In this document: piece after piece, positions 35,492 through 47,400 of the stretch
How the letters are laid out: every line of letters begins with the position of its first letter
Numbering within the stretch: the stretch's first letter is position 1
Assembly (NCBI RefSeq): GCF_000151665.1
Contig: NW_013171820.1
Span: 280,444-344,443, forward strand
Reading direction: 5' to 3'
Length of the DNA stretch: 64,000 nucleotides
From: Blastocystis hominis
Taxonomy: Eukaryota; Sar; Bigyra; Opalinata; Blastocystidae
Made by a program: the position numbers and the translations under genes
Notes under the pieces: model-generated
Told to the model about the DNA's origin: nothing
The model's input: only the letters and a program-made list of their open reading frames with translations
The model's database searches: none

Positions 35492-38416
35492 ATCGCTTCT
35501 TTCCCTTTTTTGATTTTTCGACTTTCCTTTTCTCTTTCTTCTCTTGCTGCATTTTATAGTACTCTAGCAAGATCTTTTGATTCCGAATCTCTTCTGCCGA
35601 GAGTCTAGACTCAACCGCTTCCTCCATTCCTACCCAGTCCATTCATCTGTCTCCATCATCATGCTGGACGCGATCTCCCCATCCAGCCTGGTTTGATCGG
35701 TTTGTTTCTGCGATTCCCTCGTTCCTATTCCTCCGCTCTTTTCTTCTTCCTCCTCCTCCGATTCGTAGGGATCGTAAAACATCGAAATTCCGGCGGCAAT
35801 CTTCGCGTTTTTGGCGAAGGTCGCGGCATTGGATCCTTTTCGAACCACTTTAAAGCCGTCGTCCGCCGTCGATTTGGTTTTCTTCTTTGTGGGCTTGGAA
35901 GCGGAAGCTTCCGCTTCCTGTGGGGTGGGCTTTTGCTGTGTTCCGAGTGTTTGGTTTGGATTGTTTGCTTTCCACTGTGGTTTCGAATTCGTGTTTGTGT
36001 TCGTGTTCGTATTTGATTTCGATTTCGTATTTGATTTCGATTTCGATTGGATTTCGGATTGCAACGGACGCAGCGAACCATCCACTCCCGCGGTTTTCTT
36101 CGCCTTCTTCTTCTTCTTGCTCTGCGTGGCTTCCTTCGGCGTCCTCGCAACCTCCATCTCCGCAATCCGCTCAATCGCTTCCCCGCACAGCGCCAACCGC
36201 GCATCCGACCGGTTCGTCCGCAATCGCCGCATCATCTCCACATACTCTTCCAGCTCCGCCTACACCTCATTTCTCCGCTTCTCTCCCCCCACAATCCAAA
36301 TCTGCCGCGACTGCAGCGCTCGGAAGTCCTCGATCACGTGCGGCTTCGCCGCGAATTGATTCAGCGACTGGTTCGAGCGCTCGATTCGCTTCTTCACGCT
36401 CTGCACGCGCTTCGAAACGCCCTCCAGCAATGATTGGACGGACGCTGGAGTCAGTTCCGCGGTTATTGCAGAGGAAGGAGATTCGGTGCGGGAATAATCG
36501 CGGGGATTGGAGAGAACGGAGGTGGCGAAGTCGAAGCAGTCGGAGAGAACCGCGGGGAAAAAGAGGGAAATCGTGGAAACGTTGGCAGTGATGAAGGCAA
36601 GCAAGCGACGACGAAGATTTTCGCACGCCGAACCCTACGGATAACCGCGGGACACCGATCCAACGTCCAAAATCGCGAAGATTTTTGGCAGAAGTTCGAT
36701 TCGAAGCGTTTTCATGATCCGTTCGGAACACAAATCGGTCAACGAGTGAATCGTGTTCCTCCGATTGTCGGCCTCCGTCGAGTGGAAGCATCGGCCAATC
36801 AGATTTCCCTGCTCGTCCCCCGCCAAAACCTCGAAATTCCCGCCCAACGCGGCGATCCGCGATTCCCCGTCGATTTGCAGGTGATGAAACGCCTTTTTCA
36901 CCCCCAGGAAAAACCTACATGCCACCCCTTCCCCGTTTCCACATTTCTCCGGTCGAGCTCTGCGCGATGCATCCGTTCCCCGCGGGGAACACGCGCTGCA
37001 CGGTCTACCAATCATTCGATTCCGCCGACTGCACGATGGAGGGAAGCAGCGGGTAGATGCAGCCAGGGTCCACAGAATCGGGGAATAAACCGCGGGCAGC
37101 GGCCGTGCGGACGCACTGCTCGGTAGGGTAATAGTAGAACCCCCAGAGACTGCCGTCTGCCGCGAGAATGGTGTCGAAGCCGTCGTGGCAGGCGACTTGC
37201 CGCGGTTTAATCTGGATGTGGTAGAGCAGATTCACGGGGATCGGCTTCGCGCTCCGCTTGGGCGTTTCTCTCCGCGACGGCTGGAAGCCGGGCCAGAAGA
37301 GCACGCCGTCCGCCAGCCCCACGCAGGTGTGATCGCCGCGGCAGGCCACGCAGCGGACGCCGTCGATTCCCGCGGGGATCGGGAGGTCGACGGAGGACCG
37401 CGGGTCGGCGGGGATTTGGCCGGCGGTGTTGCGCCCCCAGAGGTAGAGAGAGCCGGTTTTGGATACGGCGGCGAAGTGGGAGTGACCGGCGGCGATGTGG
37501 GTGAAGAGAAGGGAGGAAGGGAGAGAAAGCTTGCTGCGAGTGAAGGAGGAGGAAAGAGAGAACGAGAAAGAGGAGGAAGGAGAGCGAGAGGACGCGGAGG
37601 CGGCGATGTAGAGCGCGCCTGAAGCGGTGAGAGCGAGGAGATGGGTCTGCGTGGAGGCGATGGAGAGAATGGTTGTGGTGCTAGTGGAGCCGGGAGAGGA
37701 GCAGGGATGGATGGAGGACGGAGAGAAGTGGCGGTCGGCGGCGTAGAGCGCGCCGTCGTTGATGAAGTGGATGGAGTGGGGAGAGAGGAGGAGTTGAGAG
37801 ACCTGGAAGCGTGAGGGAGCGGGAGGGAGGGAACGTTGCGGAAGGTGGAGTTGAAAGAGAGTAAATCTGAAGCGAACTGCTTCGAAGGAGCCGTTTTCGA
37901 GAGCACGACGAGACTGTCGTATTCAAGGTGAGTAGGGGGAGAGGGAGGAAAGCGGCTCAGCAGAGTGTTGACGATTCTTCCTTTTGTGCTGGATACGAGA
38001 AGAAGATAGAGCAAAACTACATGTGAGTCATACGAAGGGCGACCACCTCGCGTGCTTTTATTTTCAAATGCAGCAATATGAGGCATATAGTTCATCTATA
38101 CATGAAATATGCGAATGACAGCCACGGCGTCCGCATTACAAAACAACGGCTCTTGCTGAAGCAAATACTTTACAATCTTTATAGAATCATACTCAGCTAC
38201 AGAATAATAACGTAGAGAGTACAAAATACCAGCTAGCTGAAGAACTCCTTGTACGAAATCAAAATAGGACTCGTTTTTATCTTCCATTCGTGTAGACATT
38301 ATGTGAATAAAGGCTTCCAAATCATCTTGACGAACAACGTAGTTGACATCCTCCTTCTTCATTTGGTGCAGCGAAAGACTCTTTTGCAACTGGCGCAACA
38401 CCTCTTCGACCTGCAT
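35492..38416 (-). CDS. RCC1-like repeat protein with basic, disordered tail
   Basis: The start MQVEEVLRQLQKSLSLHQM leads into a helical N-terminus. A 30-nt intron (about 38125-38096) joins CNADA to MNYMPHIAAF. From about 37850 to 36700 the protein shows RCC1 beta-propeller strands (FINDGALYAADRHF, HIAAGHSHFAAVSKTGSLYL, WGRNTAGQIP, GDHTCVGLADGVLFW). The C-terminal third is a helical segment, a Lys/Asn/Thr-rich tract, an acidic patch (YDPYESEEEEEEKSG) and a Lys-rich end SKKGKKR. The stop is created: T(35492), four bases, then TGTTTGTT at 35487-35480. RCC1 folds serve as GTPase exchange factors or protein platforms; which applies is unclear. It begins 33 bp behind the XRN1 stop. Confidence 0.72.
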
Positions 38417-38431
38417 ATCGCACTTCTCTGA

Positions 38432-38439
38432 AACAAACA
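38432..38439 (-). terminator. TGTTTGTT motif of XRN1
   Basis: It lies 10 nt behind the encoded TAA at 38452-38450 and 15 nt before the next ATG at 38416. Confidence 0.7.
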
Positions 38440-38449
38440 CTTCGAACAA

Positions 38450-41400
38450 TTAAATAACTTTGAACTCGTCTTCAAATCCCGCCTCCTCCTTCAAGAAGAA
38501 GCACTCCTCCCACGACACCATTCTACGCGTCACTCCCACGCTCCCCATCCCTACGCTCCTCTTCCTTCACACGCCAGCAGTCCATGCAGATTCGTCCCCC
38601 CAATGAACAGCTGTCCCGTCACAATCTCCACATTATGCGTCACGGGATGCACGGCCACCACCGCAGCATACGTTCCGAACGGCACCGTGTTTCCTCCCAC
38701 CACCACCAATCGGTCTCCGATCTCGGGCACCACTTTTTTGATCTCCGTCGGCGACACCGTCGCTGAATCCGGCTCCCAGAACCCCAGCAGCGCCGGCGAG
38801 CAGCGGATCCGGATCGACTTCGTGCGCTGCTGCGCCTCGGCGGCGGTCTCCCACTGCGCGAGGATGTTGGCTTCGTCGCGCGTGGCGCATTGGCTCTGAT
38901 AATGCATCAAAACCGGCGCGTCGTCGCGCGTGGCGTGGATGAAATCGAAGAGTTCCGCCTGCGAGTCGAAGAGCTCCTTCACGCTGCTGCCGCCGTCCGT
39001 GTCGCGAATTCGATCGAACACGCGGGGGAACTGCGACTTGAGCGCGCGGAGCTTGGCGACGGCCTGCGAGGAGAAGGACAGATCGCGCTTCCAGGACCCG
39101 TCGAAGGTGTCCAGCTCGCTCAGACTCATCGCGAGCGGCGAGTCGAAGAGCTGCTCCTGGTAGCTCGCCGAGTAGGGCTCCGGCGTGTCCAGACACTGCA
39201 CGAACGCTACGCTTCAAGAGGGAAACGGAGAACTACTCGGGTTGACCAGCTGCTGCCGGATCCACTTCAGGCCGATGTTGAAGTGGTCCGAGCCGCGCGT
39301 CAGCGTGTACGTCGCGACCAGCTTCTCGGCGGCGCCGCGCGGGATTTTGAGGATCTCCGCGAGGGCCTGGATGGAGCACCAGGTGGTCTTCTGGACGGCG
39401 GAGAGGTCGAAGAAGCGGTAGGCGGAGGGCGGGAAGGAGGTGAGCTTGACGACGACGGAGCCGGCCTCGATGGCCTCGATCCTGCCGACGGCGCCTTGGA
39501 CGGTGTGCTTGGCGAGATTGCCGATGCCGAGGAAGACGACGGGGAGGTCCACGGCGATGCGCTCCCAGATGGAGACTTTGTCGGGGAAGTTGAAGACGGG
39601 GCTGGTGATCACGGAGACGGGCTTCACGAGCTGCAGAGGGAAGAGCTGGTTCTGCGAGGCGAAGCGGTAGTGCAGCTCCCCGGTGAGGCGGTGTCGCTTG
39701 ACGCCCAGGATGGGGTGGAGCTCGAGCAGCACGTTGACGGTCTCCAGATCGACGCCGCCGAGCCCCAGAACGGAGAGCCGGCCCTGGAGCGCCTCCTTGA
39801 CGACGCGCTGCATCATGGCCTTGATCTTTTCGATCTTGTTCGGGTACAGCGGGACGATGAACGACGTGTTTTCCTGCTTCAGCGACACGTAGTAGTTGCT
39901 CACGTAGATGCCCTCGATCAGCGCGTAGTGCTTCCGCCACAGCGGGTAGCACACCACGCGGTTCTTGCAGTTCTTCACCAGCTGCGTCAGCGTCTCCGTG
40001 TTGATCTGCCGGTCCTGCAACCGCGCCGGGATCTGCACCACCACCGTCGGCTGCCGGCTGTCGCGGCCCGCGCAGAGGATCCCCACGCCCCGCTCCGCGG
40101 TCCGGTAGGTCGCGAGGTCCAGCAGCGACGTGTCTTCCAGCGGCTGCAGGCGCAGCACGTTCTCCTGCTTGTCCGACGGCGAGCCGATCGCCGTGGTCCG
40201 CACCGCGCAGTGCACCTGGGCGATGCTCCGGAACACCGCCGATTCGAACGGGAAGCTGTACGAGCCCCACGACTTCGCGGAGTACTGGAAGAGCTGCGGG
40301 CCCTGGAAGGCGTTCCGCTTCTGCTCGTCGAGCGTGAGCCCCGCGTCGACCTGCAGCGCCTCCATGGCGGCCGTGAGCCGATCGATGTCGATGAACGGGA
40401 TCAGATTCACGCCCTCCCAGGGGTTCTTCTTGTTGTTCATGTCGATGGAGAACCGCGCAGGGTAGAAGTCCGCCACGGGCGACTTCGCGCTCACCAGCAC
40501 GCGGTACGACGCGGGGAGAATCGACTGGCTCTGCGGGGGCAGGCACGACAGCTGCTGCAGGAACGGCTTGACGGGCGCGCCCAGCGAGAACGACGAGTAC
40601 TTCCTGCAGGGAACGCCCAGAGCCAAAGCCGCACATGTCGCAGCGCGCGAGGTCCGACGGCAGCGGCGCGTAGTGGTAGCGGTAGAACCAGGTCCAGCTG
40701 CGAACCCCGCGGTAGTAGTAGAGCAGCACCCAGTACAGTCCCTCGTAGTAGTTTCGGCACACGTCGTCCAGGATGACCTCGTTCTCTAGAGAATAGTCCC
40801 GCTTTCTGGAATCGACGAGGCAGCTGGAGATTGAGCTTGTCGAAATAGTAGTATTGGCGGTAGTCGGCGGCGCGGTCGCCGAGCTTCTTGTGGATATACG
40901 CCTTCGATTTGATGAGGGGCAGGCCGCCAGGCACGGCTCGCTCCGGATTGGGGTCCTATTTCTCATCGCCAGCGCGAAGCCGAACGGGCGGGGAGCTGGT
41001 TCGCTCGCCTCGGCGCGGCCGCGCGTCGTGGGGCTGCTGGAGGAGCGCGATCATGACCTCCTCGGTCTCGCTGAGCCTCTGAAAGAACTGGCGGAGCAGG
41101 GAGAGCGAGGGCTTGGCGTCGTCGACGAGGAACTTGTGGCGGTCCAGGCAGACTTCTCTGCGAATGAGAGAAAAAGAAATATAGAGTACTTGTAAATAGC
41201 GATGAGGTCCTGGATGGAGCCGTTGACGATGTCCAGCGAGGGAAGCTCGGGGAGGAAATCGTTGCCTAGCAAAATCATGATGAACACGAAGTCGTCGATG
41301 AGACGCTCGCGGTCTTTCACGCTCATCCACGAAGCGTTCGACGGCTGCAGGTCGCGGAAGAGGTACTCGCGGAGGACGGAGATGTGGAAGATCTCCCATT

Positions 41401-42159
41401 TGTGCTGCGGGTTAGAGGAGAGAACGAACCACGGACAATGGGCTCTGCGCGATTGACGGTGGTCTGGACCTTCCGGAAATAGGCTCGGAAGTCGATGATG
41501 TTTCGCAGGAGAATCACGTTTACATCGTGGAGGGAGAGAGACAGGAGAATGAGGTCGGCATCAAGTCCGTAGATGCAGTGGCGCTCCGCGGCGTTGTAGT
41601 CCGGGCTCGTGCACAAATAGCGAATAAAATTCATGATTTTATGCTCTCCTTCTCCAGGATCACTGTGCGAGGAGTACAGCACCATTGTATTTCTCCAGAG
41701 AGGATCCTCTGATATCTTCTTTCGAATGAAATACTCTATGAGCTGGTCGACTTTGTGCATGAACTCGGTTCCGGGAGTGATGCAATTTGAATCAAATACC
41801 TCTCCCTTGTGGCCCGTAGACTCGACTTCGAGACACCGATCCAAGGCAGTTCGATAACGACGAGAACGTTGCTGATTCAGCTTGGCTCGCGGCGCAACTC
41901 CATCCACGGCTATAAACATCAGCTTTCTGGGTTGAATATTCGCGAAAATGTCCGAGATATAGCCAAACACATAAGATGCCACCATATCAGTTGTGGGAAT
42001 CTCTCCGATAGCCGACTCTCCATGAGTCGCATTGTGAATGATTCCGTTCACATCCAAGTAGAGATAATCACATCTGGGTAGGAATTCACTTGATGTTACA
42101 ATTTCACTAACGAGAGGATATCGTTCTAATAAGTAACGATAGAATTTGGGTATTCCCAT
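38450..42159 (-). CDS. XRN1: 5'-3' exoribonuclease XRN1
   Basis: Cytoplasmic nuclease that degrades decapped mRNA. The start [19 protein letters not shown] is the family N-terminus. The catalytic core shows [54 protein letters not shown] and [10 protein letters not shown], so the acidic metal ligands are present. Then come [19 protein letters not shown] and the PAZ/KOW/SH3-like C-terminal part ([20 protein letters not shown]). It lacks the long disordered metazoan tail (about 1150 residues). The last exon is joined by a 32-nt intron (about 38554-38523) to [13 protein letters not shown] and ends in an encoded TAA. The 5' exons are GC-poor and the middle is GC-rich. Confidence 0.93.
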
Positions 42160-42682
42160 GGGATAAAAAATAATGATAAAAATATTGAAAAATTAGAGCA
42201 GAAGAGAGAAGACAATGGTATGTATCACAGTGTAGAGAGGGAAAATGTGCATGGAAGGTGTTAAGTGAAAAGGGAGGAAACGAGCTGAATATCTGGGACT
42301 GGTTTAAAATAGGACCCGATTTGTAATAAAAATATTTGAATAAAAGAAAGACTTTGGCCAAATCAACGAAACGAGATGTCGTGCGAAACCAAATCGATTT
42401 GCTCACGCACGAGTCCCCGACCACGGGGAATGCATCCTATCCATTTTCAAGGCTTTCCTTTCAAGCGACACAATCCATTTCGCGTAGAATCCTACTCGTA
42501 TCTTTCACTCCAAGCATCTCTGCGAATCGTACTATCGATTTTGAAAACTGTTTCGATTGTTCTAGAAAGTAACGTAGAAGGAATGATCATTTTTGAAAGG
42601 AATCGCGGTTAATCAACAGTGGAAACAATAGAAATAATAAGATACTTCATATTTTTTTTGTAAGCTTCTCATTATTCTAATA
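42160..42682. other. Divergent spacer between XRN1 and dipeptidase genes
   Basis: It holds the 5' regions of two genes that start away from each other. No coding frame with intron borders, no repeat and no RNA gene was recognised. Confidence 0.5.
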
Positions 42683-44339
42683 ATGCCCGTTGAACTTCCT
42701 GCGTATGTGCGCACTTGAACTCTCTAACGAATAGTTATTGCGAAGAAATGCTCAAGGTTCTTCCCGACCCTAAGTTCGTCTGGAAGTACATGCTCGCTGT
42801 CACTCAGATTCCCCGTGGATCCAACCAGGGTGACGAGCTCTGGCGCCACAAGAAGATCCTCAACTTCCTGAAGACTCAGGCTGAGGAGTTGGGTTGCGAG
42901 GCCACCGTGGTCAAGGGTGACAACCTTGTTGTGAGAAAGCCCGCTTCTCCTGGATGCGAGGACAAGCCCATCGTGTGCCTGCAGTGCCATATGGATATGG
43001 TGGTTCAGAAGAACGATGACGTCGATATCGACTTTGCTACGGATCCTCTGACTCCCCGCATTGTGGACAACAAGTGGCTGATGGCTACCGGCACTTCTCT
43101 GGGTGCTGATAACGGTATTGGTATTGCCACCTGCTTCGCCATTCTGGAGGATAAGACCCTGAAGCACGGTCCTCTGGAGGTGCTGGTCACTCGTGATGAG
43201 GAGACTGGACTCTACGGAGCTGCCGAGCTGGAGGCCGGAGTTCTGAAGGCCAAGTACATGATCAACGTGGACTCGGAAGAAGAAGGCGCAGTGTGCGTCG
43301 GTTGCGCTGGTGGTTTCAACGTGCACATGAGACTGCCCACTCCTCGTCAGGCTGGAGAGGGAGAGGTGAAGAAGACCGTGATCCTCAACAACTTCTGCGG
43401 AGGTCACTCTGGTTGCGACATTGGTCTGGGCCGCGCCAACCCTCTGCACGTCATGGGACGTCTGCTGAAGGCCAACTGCTGCCCGTACCGCGTGATTTCG
43501 GTGGACTGCGGAACTGCCCACAACGCCATTCCTCGCAAGTGCGTGGTGGATGTGGCCGTGCCCGCGGAGAAGGCGGAGTGCTTCGACAAGTGCATGAAGA
43601 AGCACTTCGATGAGTTCGTGAAGGAGTACCACCTCATCGAGAAGACTGCCACTCTCGATATCGTGGAGAGCAAGTCCGAGCTGGAGCCCCTCACCGCCGA
43701 GGCCACGCAGAAGTTCGTGAACTTCATCAACGTGTATCCTTTCGCCGTGATGCGCTACTCTCCTTCGGTGAAGGGAGACATCGAGACCTCCACCACGCTG
43801 GCTATTGGCCGCATGGACAAGCCCGAGGAGTTCTTCTTCGTCGCCTCGGTGCGTTCCTTCGCGCAGTCCCAGATGGACATGATGTACAACAAGATCCGCT
43901 GCATCTGCGAGATGGGAGGACTGCAGCTGTCTGAGAGAATCGGAGCGTAGGTTGTGTGGTGATTGATTGTGGTTGTGGTTGTGATTTTGTGGTTTTTCTG
44001 ATTTTTCTGATTTTTCTGATTGTGATTGCTCTTCTCTGATCGTGAACTTGCTTCTCACATCCATATAGTTATCCTGGATGGGAACCCAACATGGACTCGC
44101 CTCTCACCAAGGACCTCGTCGCTGCCTACACCGAGGCCACCGGCAAGGCGCCTCGTGTGTACGCCATCCACGCTGGTCTGGAGTGCGGACTCTTCATGGA
44201 GAAGTATCCTGAGCTGGACTGCTCTTCCATTGGTCCCGAACTGCAGTTCCCTCACTCTCCTCAGGAGAGACTGCTCATTGAGTCCGTGCCTCGCTTCTGG
44301 AAGGTCCTGACTCTGGCTCTGGAGAAGCTTGCTATGTAG
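42683..44339 (+). CDS. M20 metallopeptidase, cytosolic nonspecific / Xaa-His dipeptidase (PepD type)
   Basis: Cuts dipeptides in the cytosol using two metal ions. The start MPVELPA joins through a 32-nt phase-2 intron to YCEEMLKVLPDPKFVW. Metal and catalytic motifs are present: CHMDMV, GADNGIG, TRDEETGL, INVDSEEEG, GGHSGCDIG, and near the end HAGLECGLF. The length of about 490 residues is typical. A second intron at 43947-44068 is 122 nt, four times the local norm, and contains a 9-bp repeat; it also splits a codon in phase 2 (GC|T). Codon use is strongly biased to C/G, suggesting high expression. The encoded TAG is followed by TGTTTGTT at 44387-44394. Confidence 0.93.
43992..44020. repeat. 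9-bp tandem array (unit tttttctga) inside an intron
   Basis: About 3 units within the 122-nt intron of the dipeptidase gene. This array does not encode protein. Confidence 0.8.
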
Positions 44340-44475
44340 ATGATGGGATAGTAGTAGTACTAACTAAAGTCATTGAGCGCGAAGATTGTTTGTTTGATAC
44401 AAGAAACACACGCAAACAGAAACAGAATTCGAATTTTAGAAACATGGACAAAGATAGTTCGATAGTTATTTTTTA

Positions 44476-47400
44476 TTATTTTTTACAGAAGAGATAGATT
44501 CCGTGCCGCATCAGCTCTTCCTGCTTCAGGGCTCCGACCGTCGGTATCAGCTGCTCCATAAAACGCAGAGTCAATGTAAGATGGTCATAGTTCCTACGTC
44601 CCCAGCGCGCCCCGCCCCCTACATTTTCTGACTGAAGAGCGACGGAGACACGACGATCGCCAGCCCTTTCAGGCTCATGTGGTTGCGCTCCTTGTACAAC
44701 GTCACCTCGCTCCAGAACCGGCAAAGATAGAGCAGAATGTACCGATTGGGCACGGGCATTTTGTGCAGCAGCGCGTAGGCCTCGTTCCGATCCCCCATCG
44801 CCGCGATCTCCTCGAAGAACGCGGAGGGGATCAGCCCATCGTCCCAGAACGAGATCGCCGACAGCAGCAGCATCGCGAGCTCCGCGGGGTCCTTCAGCGA
44901 CCGGATGAACTCGTAGTCGCCCTACGCCTCACCGCCCCGCCGCGCCCGCACGTCCTTCATCCGCTTCTTCTGCGTCTCGTGCTTCACCGCGCTGCCGGGC
45001 TTCCGGAAGATGCCGTCGCAGAGATAGGCCTTGACCTCCACCATGGTCTCCACGATCGTCGTCACCACCTTCGGGATGTACTTGTTCCACCGCACCGACG
45101 GACTCGCGCTCGCGCTCGCGCTCAGCAGCCCCGCCTCGCTCGGCTCCGACGGCTCCGCGGGCTCCTGCGGCGGCTCGGCGCTCCACTCCACGTCGAAGCT
45201 GATGAGCGCGAGGCGGTCGACGCGGTTGGTCACGTAGGTGACGAAGGAGTCGTGGAGCTCGCTGGCCAGCGCGCTGTGCTGCGGCGACGTGCGACGCACC
45301 TCCTCGAAGGACTTGAACGAGAGCAGCTGGCTCTAGGCAATGGAGAGAAAGCGAGAAGGCGACGCGCTCGGAGGCGGAGAGATCGGGGTGGCGCGCGCGG
45401 ACGGAGCTGGCCTCGGAGCGGCCCCACTCGAGATAGAGGTCGAGGATGTTGAGCAGCGCGTCGCGGCGCTCGGGCGACTGCAGAACCACGTCGATGGAGC
45501 GGCTGATGAGCGGCGTGACGAGGGAGAGGCAGCGCGACTGGAGGCTGCGGCGCTCGTACTCGAGGAGGTTGCAGGGCAGCTGGACGGTGATTTGCTAGGG
45601 CTCAGCGCGGGGCGGCGAGGGCACCTGGATTTCGCTCATGGGGATCGTGCGCTCCCAGCCGCCGTCGAGCAGCACGTGGATGCCGTCGAGGAAGGGCGAG
45701 AACCACATGTGCCCGATGCTGTACACCTTCGTCTCGGGCGTCTTGATGAAGTAGTTCGTCGAGGGGTCGAACAGACGGATCGGCGCGGACGGCGAGCGCG
45801 GCAGGCGGTGCGGACTGCAGCCGAAGCAGTTGGTCTGCGGGAGCAGGCCGTACTGGAACATGTTCTCGGCGGTCTGCTCCAGCGTGCGCAGCGCGGAGAG
45901 CGTGTACTCGTAGGGGAGGTTCTTGCTCGGCGAGGGCGCGATGTGCGAGAAGAGCAGCACTTTGAACTGGTCGATCTCGCTCTCCATCGGGTCCGGAGGG
46001 AGGAACGGCTCGCGCTCGTGGACCGCCACGGCGCGAAGCAGCACGATGATCATCGCGCCGATCTGCGAGGAGTTGCCCAGCGCGTCGGCGACGATCGAGG
46101 TGGGGTACAGCGAGGAGTAGAAGCAGACGGAGGAGTCGGGGTTGCGGTTCACGCTCTTGGGGAAGAGCATCAGCTGCCAGATGAACCGCACCACGTAGAG
46201 GATCGTGCTGCTCACGGCCAGCGGGAGCTCGAGCACTTTCTGGTAGAGCTTCTCCTCCTCCTCGCGCTCCACGAGGAGGAGGAACTCATTGCGATGCTCC
46301 GGGGGAATAAAACCGCCCTTGACAGAACGGACCCAGTCGCGAAGCAATGTGAAGAGAACGGACATGTTCGTCTCCGCGTCGATCACGTCGTAATCGCCCT
46401 GCGAGTGAGCGATGAGGAAAAAAAGAGAGAGAGAAACGTACATTGTTGACGCGCGTCTTGAAGTCGTTGTCGATGGAGGAGAGCGCTTTGATCGGGTATT
46501 GGAGGAAGGCGTGGCGGTGCGCGAGCACGTTCACAATGCGGAGAATCAGCGTGGGGATGGTGTGCGGACGGAACTGATCTACCGCGATTAGGTGGAGGAG
46601 AGACGAAGAGAGTACAGCTCACGTCGATGTGCATCGGGAGAAGCGATCCGATATCGCTGTGCTCGTTGATGAACGAGATGAACGACTTCTGCGCCATCTC
46701 GCTGATGAGATGGATGGCCTCGCTGCTCTGATAATACTGCGAGAACGACGTCATTTTCGAGTAGAAGATGCGGTCCGCGTCGTCCAGATTCGCCTGCATG
46801 TTCGCCAGCAAATGGCTCCCGGTCTTGTGGAACCAGACGAGCAGCACCTTCAGATAGAAACACCAGCGAATGCACTCCGTTTCGATTTCGCACGTCAGAT
46901 TGATCGTGTGGTTGTCCGAATCCACCAGCACCAGCGTCATCTGCCCCGCTTTCGACCGCTTCAGCAGCACTTCCTACGCCTCACTCGGCATTTCCCAGCA
47001 CGACCTTGACGTCCTTGATCGGCACCGAGTCGGACTCCGCGTCGTCGCCGACCTTCGAGAACCAGAGACGTTCGAAGGACGGCGAGAGATGCAGGACGCG
47101 GATCCGATGCGACCACGAGTTGAGAATGTGCCGCGTGAACACGCCGCCGCGAAGCAGGACACGCGCCACGCTGAGCCCGTCGGAGTAGACGTTGTAGGGG
47201 TCGAGATTGACGCTCTTCTCGGAGCTGCCGAAGCGAGCCAGGCCGGGGAGCAGGAGATTGTAGTGGACGAGGATGTCCATGACCTCCTCGGTGCGGTTGA
47301 GCTCCTCGAGCGAGCAGTCGAACACGCACGGCGTGACGGTCTCCGCTTTGAGCTTGGCGAGGTGGGCGGAGGAGAGCGTGAAGCCGGTTTCCTGGCCGGT

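Noticed and set aside
38890-40966. A 628-codon plus-strand ORF and a 577-codon minus-strand ORF
   Set aside because: Both are other frames of XRN1, whose own frame over this stretch carries clear family sequence.
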